A DNA stretch of 64,000 nt from Collybiopsis luxurians FD-317 M1. Taxonomy: Eukaryota; Basidiomycota; Agaricomycetes; Agaricales; Omphalotaceae. The position numbers were made by a program, and so were the translations under genes. This document shows, piece after piece, positions 34,294-46,400 of the stretch. Every line of letters starts with the position of its first letter. Positions within the stretch are counted from its first letter, which is position 1. The notes beneath the pieces were generated by a model that was not told the origin of the DNA, did no database searches, and saw nothing but the letters and a program-made list of their open reading frames with translations. The stretch spans positions 44,801-108,800 of the forward strand of contig KN834860.1 of the NCBI GenBank assembly GCA_000827265.1, in the 5' to 3' direction.

Positions 34294-37200
34294 TCAATTG
34301 GAATCCCAAAATTCAGTCCATTGGGGTCCATGAACAAAATTTGACCAATCAACAGAAAGAGAACAATTTGGAAAATTGGCAGGAATGGTAAGAAGTTGAC
34401 ATTTATCTCTGAACCCGTCCCTCATCACAGGCGGAAGCCAAAGAATGAGATGTCCACTTTCAGAATGGAGCCAGCCCCGGTCATCAATATAGCCTAATGA
34501 AACACCTGGAGGAAGTTGAATATTACATTCATGGGAAAGGATGACTCGAGAAGGGGGAGTGTAGACTGAGGCAAGAAAAGGATGGTACTTGTACACTGAA
34601 GATGAAACAGCATGCAAATTAAAATTATGTGGCAAGAGCTCCATTGGTGTATGATGGTCTACTTGTGTGATGAGATGTCCAGCTTGCAGACCAGTTACTG
34701 CATCCCAAATTCTTATTGTCTTATCCTCAGATGCAGATACCACAAATTGACCATTAGGTGAATAGGCCACTGAGGTAACCAGACCAGTTTGTCCTTGGAG
34801 TAGTGCACCAATTGGATGACCTGTTTGAGTACTCCAAGTTCTTGATGTCGTATCCCAAGATCCAGACACGATATATTGTCCATTGGGTGAATATGCAACT
34901 GAGGTAACAAAATCAGTGTGGCCTGTAAGTGGCTTCCCAACCTGCAGACCTGTTTGAGCATTCCAAACTCTTACTGTCTTATCCCAAGCACCAGACACCA
35001 CATATTGACCATCAGGTGAATATCCCACTGATGTAACACAACTTGTGTGGCCTTTAAGTGGTTTCCCAATTTGTAGACCTGTTTGAGTTTTCCAAATTCT
35101 TACTGTCTTATCATCAGATCCAGATACCACATATTGACCATCAGGTGAAAATGCTACAGAGGTGACAGAATCAGTATGGCCTTTGAGTGACCCCCCCACC
35201 TGCTGCCCTGCTTGAGTATTCCAAACTCTTACTGTCCTATCCCAAGAGCCAGACACCACATACTGACCATCAGGTGAATATGCCACTGAGCTAATACTAT
35301 CAGTGTGACCTTTGAGTGGCTGCCCAACCTGCAGACCTGTTTGAGTATTCCAAACTCTTACTGTTGTATCCCAAGAACCAGAGACTACATGCTGACCACC
35401 AGGAGAATATGTCACTGAGGTAACAAAATGAGTGTGGCCTTGGAGTGGCTCACTCACTTGCAGACTTGTCTCAATATTCCAAATTCTTACTGTTCGATCC
35501 TCAGATCTAGATACTACATATTGACCATCAAGTGAATAGGCTACTGAGGTAATGAGATGAGCATGATTTTTGAGTGGTTCCTTATCCTGCAAATGTGTTC
35601 GAGCATTCCAACTTCCCACTGTCTCATCTGTATATTGGGCATCAGGTGAGTAGGCCACTGAGGTAAAAGAATCAGTTGGGTGTTTGAGTAGCTCCCTAAC
35701 TTGCTGCCTTGTTTGAGCATTCCAAATTCTTACTGTCTTATCCCATGAGCTAGAAACAACATATTGGCCATCAGATGTCCATGCCACCGAGGTAACCTTA
35801 TCAGCGTGGCCTTGAAGTGGCTCCCCAATCTGCAGACTCAATTGGGGACTCCATATTCTTACTGTCTCATCACAAGAGCCAGACGCCACATATTGACCCC
35901 CAGGTGAATATCCTACTGATGTAACTGAATCAGTGTGGCCTTTGAGTGGTTCCCCAACCTGCTGTCCTGTTTGAGTATCCCAAATTCTTACAGTCTCATC
36001 ACAAGAGCCAGATACTACATGGTGACCATCAGGTGAATATGCCACTGAGGTGACATAACTGGTGTGGCCCTGCAGTGGCTCCATAACTGCAATACCTGTT
36101 TGAGCATTCCAAATTCTTAATGTTGTATCCCATGAGCCAGACACCACATATTTACCATCAGGTGAATATGCAACTGAGGCAACCTTATTTGTGTGGCTTT
36201 GAAGTGGCTTACCAATCTGTTGTCTTCTTTCAGCACTCCATATTCTTATTGTATTATCCTGAGAACCAGAGACCATGTACTGGCCATCAGGTGAATATGC
36301 CACTGAGGTAACAGAATCAGTGTGTCCTTTGAGTGGCTCCCCAACTTGTTGACTTGTTTGTGTATTTAGAATTCTTATTATCCCATCCCTACCCCCTAAT
36401 ACCGCATGTTTACCATCAGGTGAGTATGTTATTGATCTGTCCACCCATTCCATATGATCTGTCTCGTACCATGTATTGTCCAATTTTAAAGTGTGGGCAA
36501 CTCTTGTCACTTTAATGCCCTTTTAAAATGTGTAATTGTATTTTCTTTCAGAGCAGAGTCTGAAGGTAACAGTGCATATCCTGATACATGAAGATGTGGT
36601 GTACTTTCATATAATGCAGCATAGAATACATTTATAAACTGCTCTAACTCTTGCATTCTCCTAATAATATTTGTGTCCTGGTTTTGTATTAATCATTACC
36701 CGCCTAAAGAAAGAAAACCTATCCTTACCTCGAACTTCCTGGCCCATTTTTGCATTTTTATGGCATTATGTATTATTTCGTCGACCTTTCCCATTAAACT
36801 CATACATTCACACCAGAATATTATTTGACAACCGCTTGTAAACTCCCTTACCCCTTTAATAACAGTGTCGCTTTCTTCGGCATTCTCCACATGGTATGCC
36901 CACCATTGTGCACAGTACTGTAGATGAAATGAGATATTTTGGATAATCCATTCTTCTAAATCTCTGACCTCACTATTTGGAATTGAAGAGGTTTCCAGAT
37001 TGCAGATATTGAATCTCAACTCTGATTTGAGCACTTTGAAGCAAATGCTGGCTAAATTCTGCTGATGTAAGGGTCTCTGGATTTTGAATTCAGCAGGGCA
37101 TTGTTCCGAGCTTAGAAAGTCTGCCAAAGATAGATGGTAATAAACTTTCCCATTGTTTACATATATTAACACCGCTCTTAGAACATCGATGACCTTTTTC

Positions 37201-38515
37201 ACTACAGAATATGTCACGTTTGATCCCAGCCAAAGCATTGTTGCTAGAGCGTCCATTGTCAAAGGCTCATAAGCTGAAATGATTGCCCCGAGAATTGATT
37301 GGCATTGGTGTTGACTTTGTTTATTGGTGAAATATTGCTTTAAAACTTCTCCATACAAGTCGTACAATCTGGCATGTGGATGCTCAAATTCATTCACATT
37401 CCCTTTTGGCTGCAATGCAACTTGGATGTTAGTTACCACATCCATCCCTGATTCTATGAATTCCATTGCAGTCTTTGCCCAGATGAAGAGACCATCTGCT
37501 TTATATATACGATAGTCTATGTCACTCTTTGAAATCCCATCATCCTGCAAGTATGCAAATCTTTCCTTGAAATATATCTCAATATCTTCATGAGCTTTAT
37601 AGTCCATAGTTAGGTTAAACAACTGAATGTGGGCCTTATTCATCATAGCTTTTTGAATATCACTGCTGGGGCGACTTGTGACTATTACTCGAATCCACTT
37701 GATTTTACTCAAATGACCATGCAGCTGTTCAAGTAAGGTGTGCTGCTCCATTGGTTTCCCCCACTCATCAAGTCCATCAATAATAATAATAGTAGGCTTC
37801 AATGGACTGATGTTGTACAATGGTTTCCAGAAAATGGACAACTGCTCTTTCAAAGGTACACTATCCACATGTAGAGAAACATCCTTCTCTAGTACATCCA
37901 GTAGAGCTTTAGTATATTCTGGATGTAACTTTGCCAGGTGGTAACCAATGGTTGGCACAAGAATAGAAGTATTACTGGTCTCTAGACCTTTTACGCAGTG
38001 GAATGTTAGTGCCAAAGTAACTTGGTCATTCATTTCCCGGAGTTTCTGAGCAAGTGTGACTGCTATTGCACTCTTGCCACTTCCAGCTAAGCCATGGATC
38101 CAAGCCATGCGGCTGTCTGGCCTGAGAACCCATTGACAGAGATCCTTGAGAACCTTAATACGGGTTCCTTCCATGCAGCTGGTTTGTTTTTTGACTGGAT
38201 TAATGATTGGGTTGAGCTTCTCCTGAAGGAAATCAGTATTATCTTTTCCTGTTTCCAGGACGTTGTCATTTTTCGACTGTTAGAAATTGATATTTGCCTT
38301 ACCGAAATGTTGATGAATCTCGTGATGAACATCTCTTCCTACAGCAAAGAATGCTGGTGATCCTTGTACTGTAAAAGTGGATGCGCCAGATAGTATAGAT
38401 ACTCCTGGCCCTGCAGATCCTGGCCCTGCGATTCTTAGTTAGGATAACAGATCTAACACTAAATCAGCCACTTGCACTCAGAATCGATTTCGGGTGCGCG
38501 ATCTCTTCCCGACAT
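34294..38515 (-). pseudogene. NACHT-WD40 NLR-type protein 2, one frameshift, 14 WD repeats
   Basis: Exons by comparison with gene 1: 38515-38472, 38433-38303, 38248-36729 and 36677-34294 (introns of 38, 54 and 51 nt). The N-terminal segment, NACHT Walker A 'GLAGSGKS' and Walker B 'IIIIDGLDEWG' are intact. In the last exon the frame reads into TGA at 36507-36509, just before the propeller. One A missing from a short A-run restores agreement with the other two genes ('RALK' then 'VTR'). About 14 WD repeats follow, one of them (near 35640) five residues short. If the frameshift is real, the product would be a NACHT protein lacking its sensor. If it is a sequencing error, the gene is whole. It ends at the same position as gene 3 ('WTEFWDSN'). 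Confidence 0.85.
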
Positions 38516-39237
38516 GATTGGCAGTAGATGATGGTCGTTGTTGAAAAGTGAACAGGACATGTGATTGAACAGCGTTAGAATCAAGGTCCGACTCGGACTC
38601 CGAATGTCACATGCCTTGCATTTAATTCCATCTCGACCTTCTGCATACTTAGTCTTGCTTGTTAACCATTGGCGATCGCAGTTACACAACAAACCTTGGT
38701 AGTGGGCTTGGGGGAAGCGAAAGCAAATCTTAACTATTTTGGGGGTTCTCAGGATGCAAAAGGATTTACCATCTAAATTTCCATAGATGGGAAACTTATC
38801 GTCTGCCAAATACTCGGTTCGGCTGGTTATGGCTTGGCCTGTGACTTTCAGGATTGTCTCACCCTGAACAGCCACGTCTTGACTATTTTTAGTCTGATCT
38901 CACGATAGAGCAGCGGCTCGAGTATAGCTCCCATATCCGGATCATAACCTGGATTGTATATATGGACTAAAACTGAGAGTTGCACAGTCGTATACATGCA
39001 CATTTACACCTTTTACCCAAATAATATTTCTGACAAGTTCCATGTCCAAAGATTAATCGAAGTCAGTGGAGTTGCACTACACTGTTACTCAAATTCGTTA
39101 GGGTATGTTGACCTAGCGATTGCGCGTGCATCCAGCCCTAAATACATATGATCTCTTCTTCCTCTTATCTCTCCAGGTGTTTCTTCGTTTTCTGCGAGAG
39201 GTATAAAGAGGGAACTTCCAACTGCCGTACTATTGGT
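38516..39237. other. Upstream region of NLR gene 2, no separate gene recognised
   Basis: A minus-strand frame runs from 38875 into the gene's first exon, but gene 1 has no equivalent. I treat it as leader or promoter. The right part belongs to a dispersed-repeat copy that was the target of the Mutator-like insertion. Confidence 0.4.
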
Positions 39238-39728
39238 GGGTGGTTAACGCGGACTGTAGAATTATGCGTCCAGCCCATACGTCCAGCGTCCCGAGTGCGT
39301 ATGCATGTGCGTCCATGCGTATGCGTCCATCGGAATTAAGCGGATGCGTCTTGATGTGATGCGGATGCGTCCCATTCAAATGCGTCCGGGTGCGTCCTGA
39401 TGCGTCTCGGTTATTTACCCTCATATTTATATTTTCCACACTTATATTAAGTACTGTGATTGTAAAAAGTACAGTTATGAGCCGAAAATACCATTATTTG
39501 ACTTGGGGGAATGACTCGAAGGAATTTCGGCTTCATGAAGCCTAGATCAAAACTAGCCGAAAAATTGATGGGTTTTGATCGCAAGTAAAAAAGGCAACGC
39601 GAGATGCGCTCCACCCCGTTTCCCCTTTGAATTGTGCATTCCTCTTTGCGAATTGATTGAAGAATGAACTGGCTCGTAAGTTGCAGCCATTATATATATA
39701 ATCTCCCATTCAATCAACATTGAATCGG

Positions 39729-40849
39729 ATGAAATTTCGTCAATATATTGCTCACCTCAGTGATCCTGGCATTAACATTGGTCCACCACTCCAGAATGTA
39801 CAGCCTGGAACTAGCAGTGTCCAACCAGGCAATGCTCCTCCAGTCCAGTATTACATCCTTCCAATATTGGATGAGACTGGTATACATGCTTCCTTGATAG
39901 ATTATTGTGTCATCATTCAATATTTTTGTTTCTCAGGCAAACAAGTAGTCTTTCGGCAAGTTGCTCGAAACCTGCATGCTGCACCATCAATAGTGCCTAT
40001 ACAATCACTTCATCATACCCCTGCCGCTGCGGAACTGAAGCAGCAGAAGTTAAAAAAAAGCTGGAGAGAGCTTTCATCTTTTGATCTCTCAAACCCAGCT
40101 AAGCTGACATCCTTTGTACCTCTGGATCCTCAACCTCTGTCTGGCACTTCACTGGGTGCTGGAGCAATAGCTACCTCTATATTGAATATGGAGGGAGGGG
40201 AATGGGATTCTTGGGCAAATGGATGCTTCTGGGATGATGTAACTCATGAAGAGTTCACTCAAACCAAAAATCTAGGAGTACACTGGGCTACAAAAAACAG
40301 CAGTTTCCGCAATGGAAAAGGCTCTGTCCACTCCTCCACTGTGGATGGTGCCAAGGTGACAGCCAAAAAATGCCTTGGAGTTATTGCCTGTTCCAATGAG
40401 AGTTGTGGTGCAATTTTCTGCCCCCGTGTTTCACCTGAAAACCTTGCCAAGCAGCAAGTCAGTTTCTGCAGTTGTTCACAGAGCAGGCTAGACTGGAATA
40501 TCATCCCTGTGAATCACGCTCCTACCTCATCCGATATGGCCAGATTGGAAATGACATCTCCACCTTGAGGTACCAGTATATCAATGGTCCTCCCCATAGC
40601 CACAGCCGTATTCCAGATATTGCCCATACCACTGCTGCAGAAGATAAAAGGTTTAAAGCTGCATATGAGAGCTGTCCTAAAGCTACTCCAACACAGATAA
40701 TGGCTGGTGCTCCTGCTCCCAATGGATATGGCCCTGGAGTGGCAGAGCTTGGACATGAATTCCATAATCAAGACTATACTGGTTATTTATTTGGACTCAT
40801 CCATGGAAGTGTACTTCATTGCAATGGCCTTTTACAGCTGCCTACCTGA
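39729..40849 (+). pseudogene. GCM/WRKY-type zinc-finger protein of a transposon, frameshifted
   Basis: Starting at the ATG at 39729, a probable intron (about 39881-39938, GTATAC...CAG) joins 'LDETG' to 'KQVVFRQVARNL'. Downstream 'WDSWANGCFWDDVTHEEF' leads into a zinc-ligand pattern: 'CLGVIACSNESC', 'CSCSQSRL', then after a frameshift near 40490-40497 'EYHPC' and 'NGPPHSHSR'. Spaced Cys residues followed by H.H are the hallmark of the WRKY/GCM1/FLYWCH zinc fingers that accompany Mutator-like transposases (family knowledge). No DDE nuclease domain follows, so this copy cannot be autonomous. Assignment rests on motif spacing only. Confidence 0.55.
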
Positions 40850-41151
40850 ATTCAAGTCCCTTGCCGTCCCTACAGAGAAAACACCTCCTTTGATCTTCTA
40901 TCTATATAAAGTCTTTGACTTTAGAATGCAACAGGGTCTATTTCAATCTGGTAGTGTCTCTGAGATTTCCACAATCTGAGATAACTTTCAGCAATTTTTG
41001 TACACAGTCAAAGCTGTGCAGGGGCCAGTTGGAAGCTATTAAACTGCATTTGTAAGAGTCTTTCCTTGTTGTGATTCTGTATCTATTAATCAAGTTGCAT
41101 GGATTATCAGGGCTGGTTACAAACATAGAAAAATGAAAGATATAATGAGAC

Positions 41152-41358
41152 TTACTGAACTTCACATACATCCTCATACTCTACAGTAATCAGGGGATTC
41201 ACACCATGGGAGGTGCTAAGTGACAGCTCCAATCTCAGAGAGAGACCACTAATGGTGGAGGTGTGGTTAACATCTTTGACCATTCCTTGACAAGTCTTGT
41301 AGGGCCCACGGATGACTTGTACAACACATCGAAGCCAAGGAATAGATTCTGAGTTCAT
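41152..41358 (-). pseudogene. KOW-domain (Spt5-like) gene fragment inside the transposon
   Basis: A 68-residue frame contains 'VVQVIRGPYKTCQGMVKDV' followed by 'LRLELS' and 'ITVEYEDV'. This is the strand pattern of a KOW domain as in the transcription elongation factor Spt5 (family knowledge). It lies antisense to the zinc-finger gene and has no start or downstream continuation, so it looks like a captured host fragment. A second domain or intron could not be found. Confidence 0.5.
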
Positions 41359-41436
41359 AGAACCTGCCGAAAAATGCTGAACAGGGGAGTGTTGTACAAT
41401 TTAAATGAGAGGGGGATAATAAAAATGTGGAGTATT

Positions 41437-42568
41437 CACTACGGCGGTTCTGATTTTTCTCGGCCGTTATTATTACCGTAAATAGATTTGGAATAAATTT
41501 TTGATTTCGAGCGAAAAAATACTCGAAATTGGAGCTTTTTTCGCCCGATATTGGAATTGAAAAAAAGAAGACAATTAAATCTGCATTTCGCTTGAAAAAA
41601 TGTTAGATATTCCTTTCTAATTTCAATTGATAAAAGGCATTGATTTCGGGCATAAAAGGATTAGAATTTCCTTTGTAGTTCAATTTAGATTTCATCGGTC
41701 ATTCAATTCCTTTCGCGGCCGAAAAAGGAATCCTTTTCGATCGCAAAATGATTGTAATTATGCCTGGGGAAACATAATGGGGTCAGTTCCAGCCCAGGAA
41801 CTTGATTACTCAGCCCAGTTTCCGGCCGGTTCCTGGGCTGGAACTGACCCCATTNNNNNNNNNNNNNNNNNNNNNNNNNNNNNNNNNNNNNNNNNNNNNN
41901 NNNNNNNNNNNNNNNNNNNNNNNNNNNNNNNNNNNNNNNNNNNNNNNNNNNNNNNNNNNNNNNNNNNNNNNNNNNNNNNNNNNNNNNNNNNNNNNNNNNN
42001 NNNNNNNNNNNNNNNNNNNNNNNNNNNNNNNNNNNNNNNNNNNNNNNNNNNNNNNNNNNNNNNNNNNNNNNNNNNNNNNNNNNNNNNNNNNNNNNNNNNN
42101 NNNNNNNNNNNNNNNNNNNNNNNNNNNNNNNNNNNNNNNNNNNNNNNNNNNNNNNNNNNNNNNNNNNNNNNNNNNNNNNNNNNNNNNNNNNNNNNNNNNN
42201 NGGTTCCTGGGCTGGAACTGACCCCATTATGTTTCCCCAGGCATAATTACAATCATTTTGCGATCGAAAAGGATTCCTTTTTCGGCCGCGAAAGGAATTG
42301 AATGACCGATGAAATCTAAATTGAACTACAAAGGAAATTCTAATCCTTTTATGCCCGAAATCAATGCCTTTTATCAATTGAAATTAGAAAGGAATATCTA
42401 ACATTTTTTCAAGCGAAATGCAGATTTAATTGTCTTCTTTTTTTCAATTCCAATATCGGGCGAAAAAGGCTCCAAATTTCGAGTATTTCTTCGCTCGAAA
42501 TCAAAAATTCATTCCAAATCTATTTACAGTAATAATAACGGCCGAAAAAAATCAGAACCGCCGTAGTG
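41437..42568. mobile_element. CACTA-like palindromic element with assembly gap
   Basis: The left arm starts CACTACGGCGGTTCTGATTT at 41437. The right arm is its near-perfect inverse, ending at 42568, and the arms are at least 365 bp. ATT is duplicated at 41434-41436 and 42569-42571. A further inverted word, GGTTCCTGGGCTGGAACTGA, occurs on both sides of the gap. The identical frames read from both arms are a consequence of the palindrome and are not genes. CACTA ends plus a 3-bp duplication fit the CACTA superfamily, but arms this long are unusual for it. Confidence 0.75.
41855..42201. other. Assembly gap (347 N)
   Basis: Unknown bases sit exactly at the centre of the palindrome, where an assembler would be expected to fail. 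The true length and content are unknown. Confidence 0.99.
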
Positions 42569-42716
42569 ATTGCCACACCTGCGACATAAGATTGGCAGTG
42601 TATACTGTAAATAACAGGACAGAGAAAGGAAGGGAAAGTGTTATTCCTGAGGGTATGCTAAATGGCTATATATATATATACCTAGATGTAGAATTTCAAA
42701 TACATATGATAGGAAC

Positions 42717-42844
42717 AAAACATAATGCTGCACAGGTTGATAAATCCCTCAAGCTATCAATGATAATAATCTGCGGTGGAAAAAAACATAATGCTGCACA
42801 GGTTATAAGTCCCTCAGGCTATCAGTGATAATAATCTGCAGTGG
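42717..42844. repeat. Two-copy tandem duplication of ~63 bp
   Basis: The unit 'cataatgctgcacaggtt...ccctcaagctatcaatgataataatctgcggtgg' occurs twice with few differences. It lies inside the Mutator-like element. Confidence 0.85.
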
Positions 42845-43412
42845 CTGTGGTTACAAACAGTGTAAACAACTCCCCTTGATGAATCTTCATTACCAAGGAC
42901 TATCAATTGATAAAGCTTAGTCCTCTGTACCACTTATTTTACCAAGCACAAAGTGTATATAACCATAATTAAGGATGTACATACACCATTAGACCTATAT
43001 CTATTGAAATATCAGTGGACGCACTCTGGACGCACTGGACGCATTTGATGCGCTGACTCTAAATCAAGACGCATCAGCCTTGGACGCACTGATATGCACT
43101 GATACGCATCCACACGCTTCAATATCTTGATGCGTCCAGTGCATCCAAATAATGCATCCTATATATAAACTCAAATTGAACAATTTGACTTCTGTTTTCA
43201 AATTTTCACACTTCTTGATCAATTAATAATGGCTCGCAAACTTTATATTGGAAGTATTCAATGCATAGAGTACATAGTTATTGTGAAAAGTACTTGAATT
43301 TACTTTATACAATTTGAGATGGACGCATGGACGCATATGCATACGCACGGACGCACGGACGCATATGCAGGACGCACCGCTGGACGCATAATTCCACCTA
43401 CCGGGTGGTTAA

Positions 43413-46400
43413 GCTGTTGGCCTATACCCTCGCGACAAATCAAGTAAATATTCAAGGATTGAAACAAGTAGCGAATATTTACTCTCCTGCATCACAGCTA
43501 TATAGAAGACTGATAGTATCGCGTACGAAGGCTGGCAATACCCTACATGCCCGTCTCTCTGCGCAGACAGCAGTCATCAGACTCTACTGGAGCGAGAGAG
43601 AAATGAGATGAGCGAACGAGGCGGGCTCAGCTAGTATATTTGCTGTATTACTGTACATTATCAAAATGTAGTTGGTGGGATGCGAGTAATGGTGGGGGAC
43701 GAAAAAGTGGCGACGAAGGGCTCGAAACAGAATTCAATTCGAACAACCGATACTCTTCGAGTCTCATGGATGGTTTTTATCTGCGGTGTGTATCAGTCAC
43801 AACGTCCACACCCTCTTCGTCATCGACTTCTCGCAGTCATTCAAATTGTCCCCGTTCACTCAACGTTTGCAATTCTTGTCCCATGTTCACAGCTCCATTC
43901 CTGAATCATCCCCATATCTGAACTCCTTCTCAGCTGCCCAGCCCTTGTACATGGGGATAATCCATTCAACCTACCAAAAGCATTCGTTGGCGCTGAAGCT
44001 GTAACTTCGCCGGCGGCATTTGATTAATATGCCTCTAAAGATGAGCACTGTGACATGAATAGCTTTACCCCTCTGCTCATCTTCTTCTACAATGTCCCGG
44101 AAAATGAGTAAATGAAAAGGATAGATGAGCAATGTAGACTCGCTTAAACTTTTCCGGAGGACTAGAAATATTCTAGCTCGTGTGAGAGAATTCAGGTGCA
44201 GCAAGTAATGCTTGCGTGCACCGCTATTATTTTTGTGCAGACATGTTCCTGTGAAAACATCAGGGGAGAATGAGAGGAATTAAACAGAGGAAAAGAAATC
44301 TGGATGTATCCCTCTGTAATCGTTAGTCGTCGAGGTGGGACGCGAGCAGATGGTGCTAGACAGGAAAATGGTATTGGAACACTCGGAGCGGAAGAGCGCG
44401 GTTCCAGTCGGGATTCTCAACCTGCATTTCTACCTCGGCAAATATTGTTGCAAGCTTAGAAAAAACATGATAATACCATATATACACTAAGACAGGTCCA
44501 CTCACAGCCTATTTCCGTCTACCATCAACAGCCTGACACCAGCCCTCAAAACTGATTCGAGCTAGCCCGCGTATTTGCTTGGGTGGTCTTTTTCGGGACC
44601 GTGAATCAGAGAGCTAGACCGTCTATTTCTACCTCGTCAGCTACTCCTTCCTCGCCACAACTTAATCCGACCTGTCCTGACAGTCATCATGACAATTGTC
44701 CTCATCCAAGGCCCATAATCCCCTCCTTGTATTCTCGTACCCTCCCACAGATCCTCATCACATCTTCCAATAATGATGCGCGGTGGCGACAGTCGACCCA
44801 CTCGACCGAGACAAATTCAGAGTCGAGTTCCCATTGAGACTTGGTCCCCGCGCAGCTCGCGCCACAGACATACATCCGGACGTGAGCAGGGGACCTGTAA
44901 GGCCTGGGAAGGTGGGTGGGGAAGCCATAGAAGTGTTGGTTGACGGAGGTGATGGTACGGGATATACGGATGATGCGAGAGGGTAGTAGTAGAGGCCTCC
45001 GCATCCGCTTGAACACTGCCTCCTGCCTACTCCAACGCCCGAGCAACATAGAATATCTGTGCCCTAGTCCTGGGCCCAGAAGAACGTAGGTAAAGAGAGA
45101 TGCCAGCAGTTGGTGTGCGAGTGGGTATAAATGCAGGCTGTGGTAGGAATGGATAGACATTGATCTGGTCCCCCAGTTTACTGCCCTTTGTGCGAAAAGT
45201 TCGGTCGCATATGGATTGCAGGAATACGAAATGGGTAGAGAGGGGTGTGCACTCTATCCTTGAAGGAGATATCAGGTCGTAGGTAGACATTGCAGGCTAA
45301 GGAAAGGGATGTGAGACGATTTTGGAAATAAAAATTGGGGCCCAACTCACGTAGTGACCAGCTTTCTCGTTCATTCATTTTCGCGGATGTCAAGCGTGAG
45401 GACCGCTCGTCTCTCCGACATCGGTGGGGTCTGCTGAACACGACGATGGGGTAGGGATGCCGTTGGAGACACTGAAACCGAAACTCTGTAGTTATATCCA
45501 CGCCGCTGACGAGGTGCTGAGGTAGGTTATTTCAGGAAGGGGGTTAGTGGCCGTCGAAACGGTGAGGAGGAGACTCTCGGAACGAAGGGGAAACTATTAA
45601 GATATCGCAGCTGTGATGCGAAGCAACTAACGGTAAATGACTTAGAAATAAACGATCACATACATACCTCCATACGAAAGTGTCCTACAGGACCATCTGT
45701 GCGTATTCATCCCAGGTTTTGTTTTGGTTCATCCTTTCCGACACCGCGGGTCTTCCCTGAGCGACGCACAGTGCAACGGATCGTATTGTGAGCTGGCCCG
45801 GAAGATCAACGTCGAGGAAGAGGGAAATGGACGCAGGCGATATATGCCCAAACGATGAGAGCATTGCGGGAGTAGCGTGAGATCGCGGGTGGAGTACGAC
45901 AAGGTAGTTGGTATTCTTCGAGGCCGCATTAACGATCCGTTGAATCAGAAGCTTGCTCGTATTTCTCGTTCTCCTAAGCTTGTATCGTCTGTGAAAAGAA
46001 GATTCTAGGCTGCCGTACTGTTGGTGAACCGTGAAAACTGTGTTTGCCTACACTGCTACAATATACTAAGCAAAAAAAAAGACACGAGGATGGACAAGCA
46101 ACACGGACTCACTCGAATCATACCCCGTAGTCTGGCGAGAAACCTTACAAGGCTGAGAGCTTCTCGCAAAAAGGTCCAAGCGTGAGAAGTCGATCCCTTC
46201 AAACCCCACTCTTTCGCGTCGACATGCTACCCTGACGGACAACAGAGGAGTGTGAGGGAGTTAGATGTGAAAATAAAGCCATAAGATACGCCCTGCGTCA
46301 GTGCAACTCATTGGACCGTAGCGAGCGTAAGTATAGCCATTATTTGAACGGAAGAATTTAGAAGAGAGGTGACGGATTCATCTTCGCCTGAAAGACCCGC

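Larger units (their letters stand above)
39248..43402. mobile_element. Mutator-like DNA transposon, ~4.2 kb, with nested insertion
   Basis: The direct repeat GGGTGGTTAA flanks the unit (39238-39247 and 43403-43412). Just inside, the ends are inverted repeats sharing GAATTATGCGTCCAGC, followed by arrays of 'tgcgtcc' (39265-39410) and the complementary 'ggacgca' (43020-43390). A 10-bp target duplication and long repetitive ends fit Mutator-like elements (8-11 bp; family knowledge). The outermost ~8 bases of the two ends do not match, so the exact border is approximate. Inside are a decayed zinc-finger gene, a KOW fragment and a CACTA-like palindrome with an assembly gap. Confidence 0.7.

Noticed and set aside
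38459..38875. Upstream in-frame extension of NLR gene 2 by about 120 residues
   Set aside because: Gene 1 has no equivalent upstream coding sequence, and both genes share a start at the 'MS..' exon, so the extension is likely untranslated leader.
41627..42377. Two 224-aa frames on opposite strands with identical ends
   Set aside because: They are produced by the palindrome and run across 347 unknown bases, so neither is a gene.
45461..45929. Frames that could suggest a conserved small protein in the repeat family
   Set aside because: Corresponding positions in the copies at 25.5-26.1 and 61.6-62.2 kb carry stops and length differences not divisible by three.
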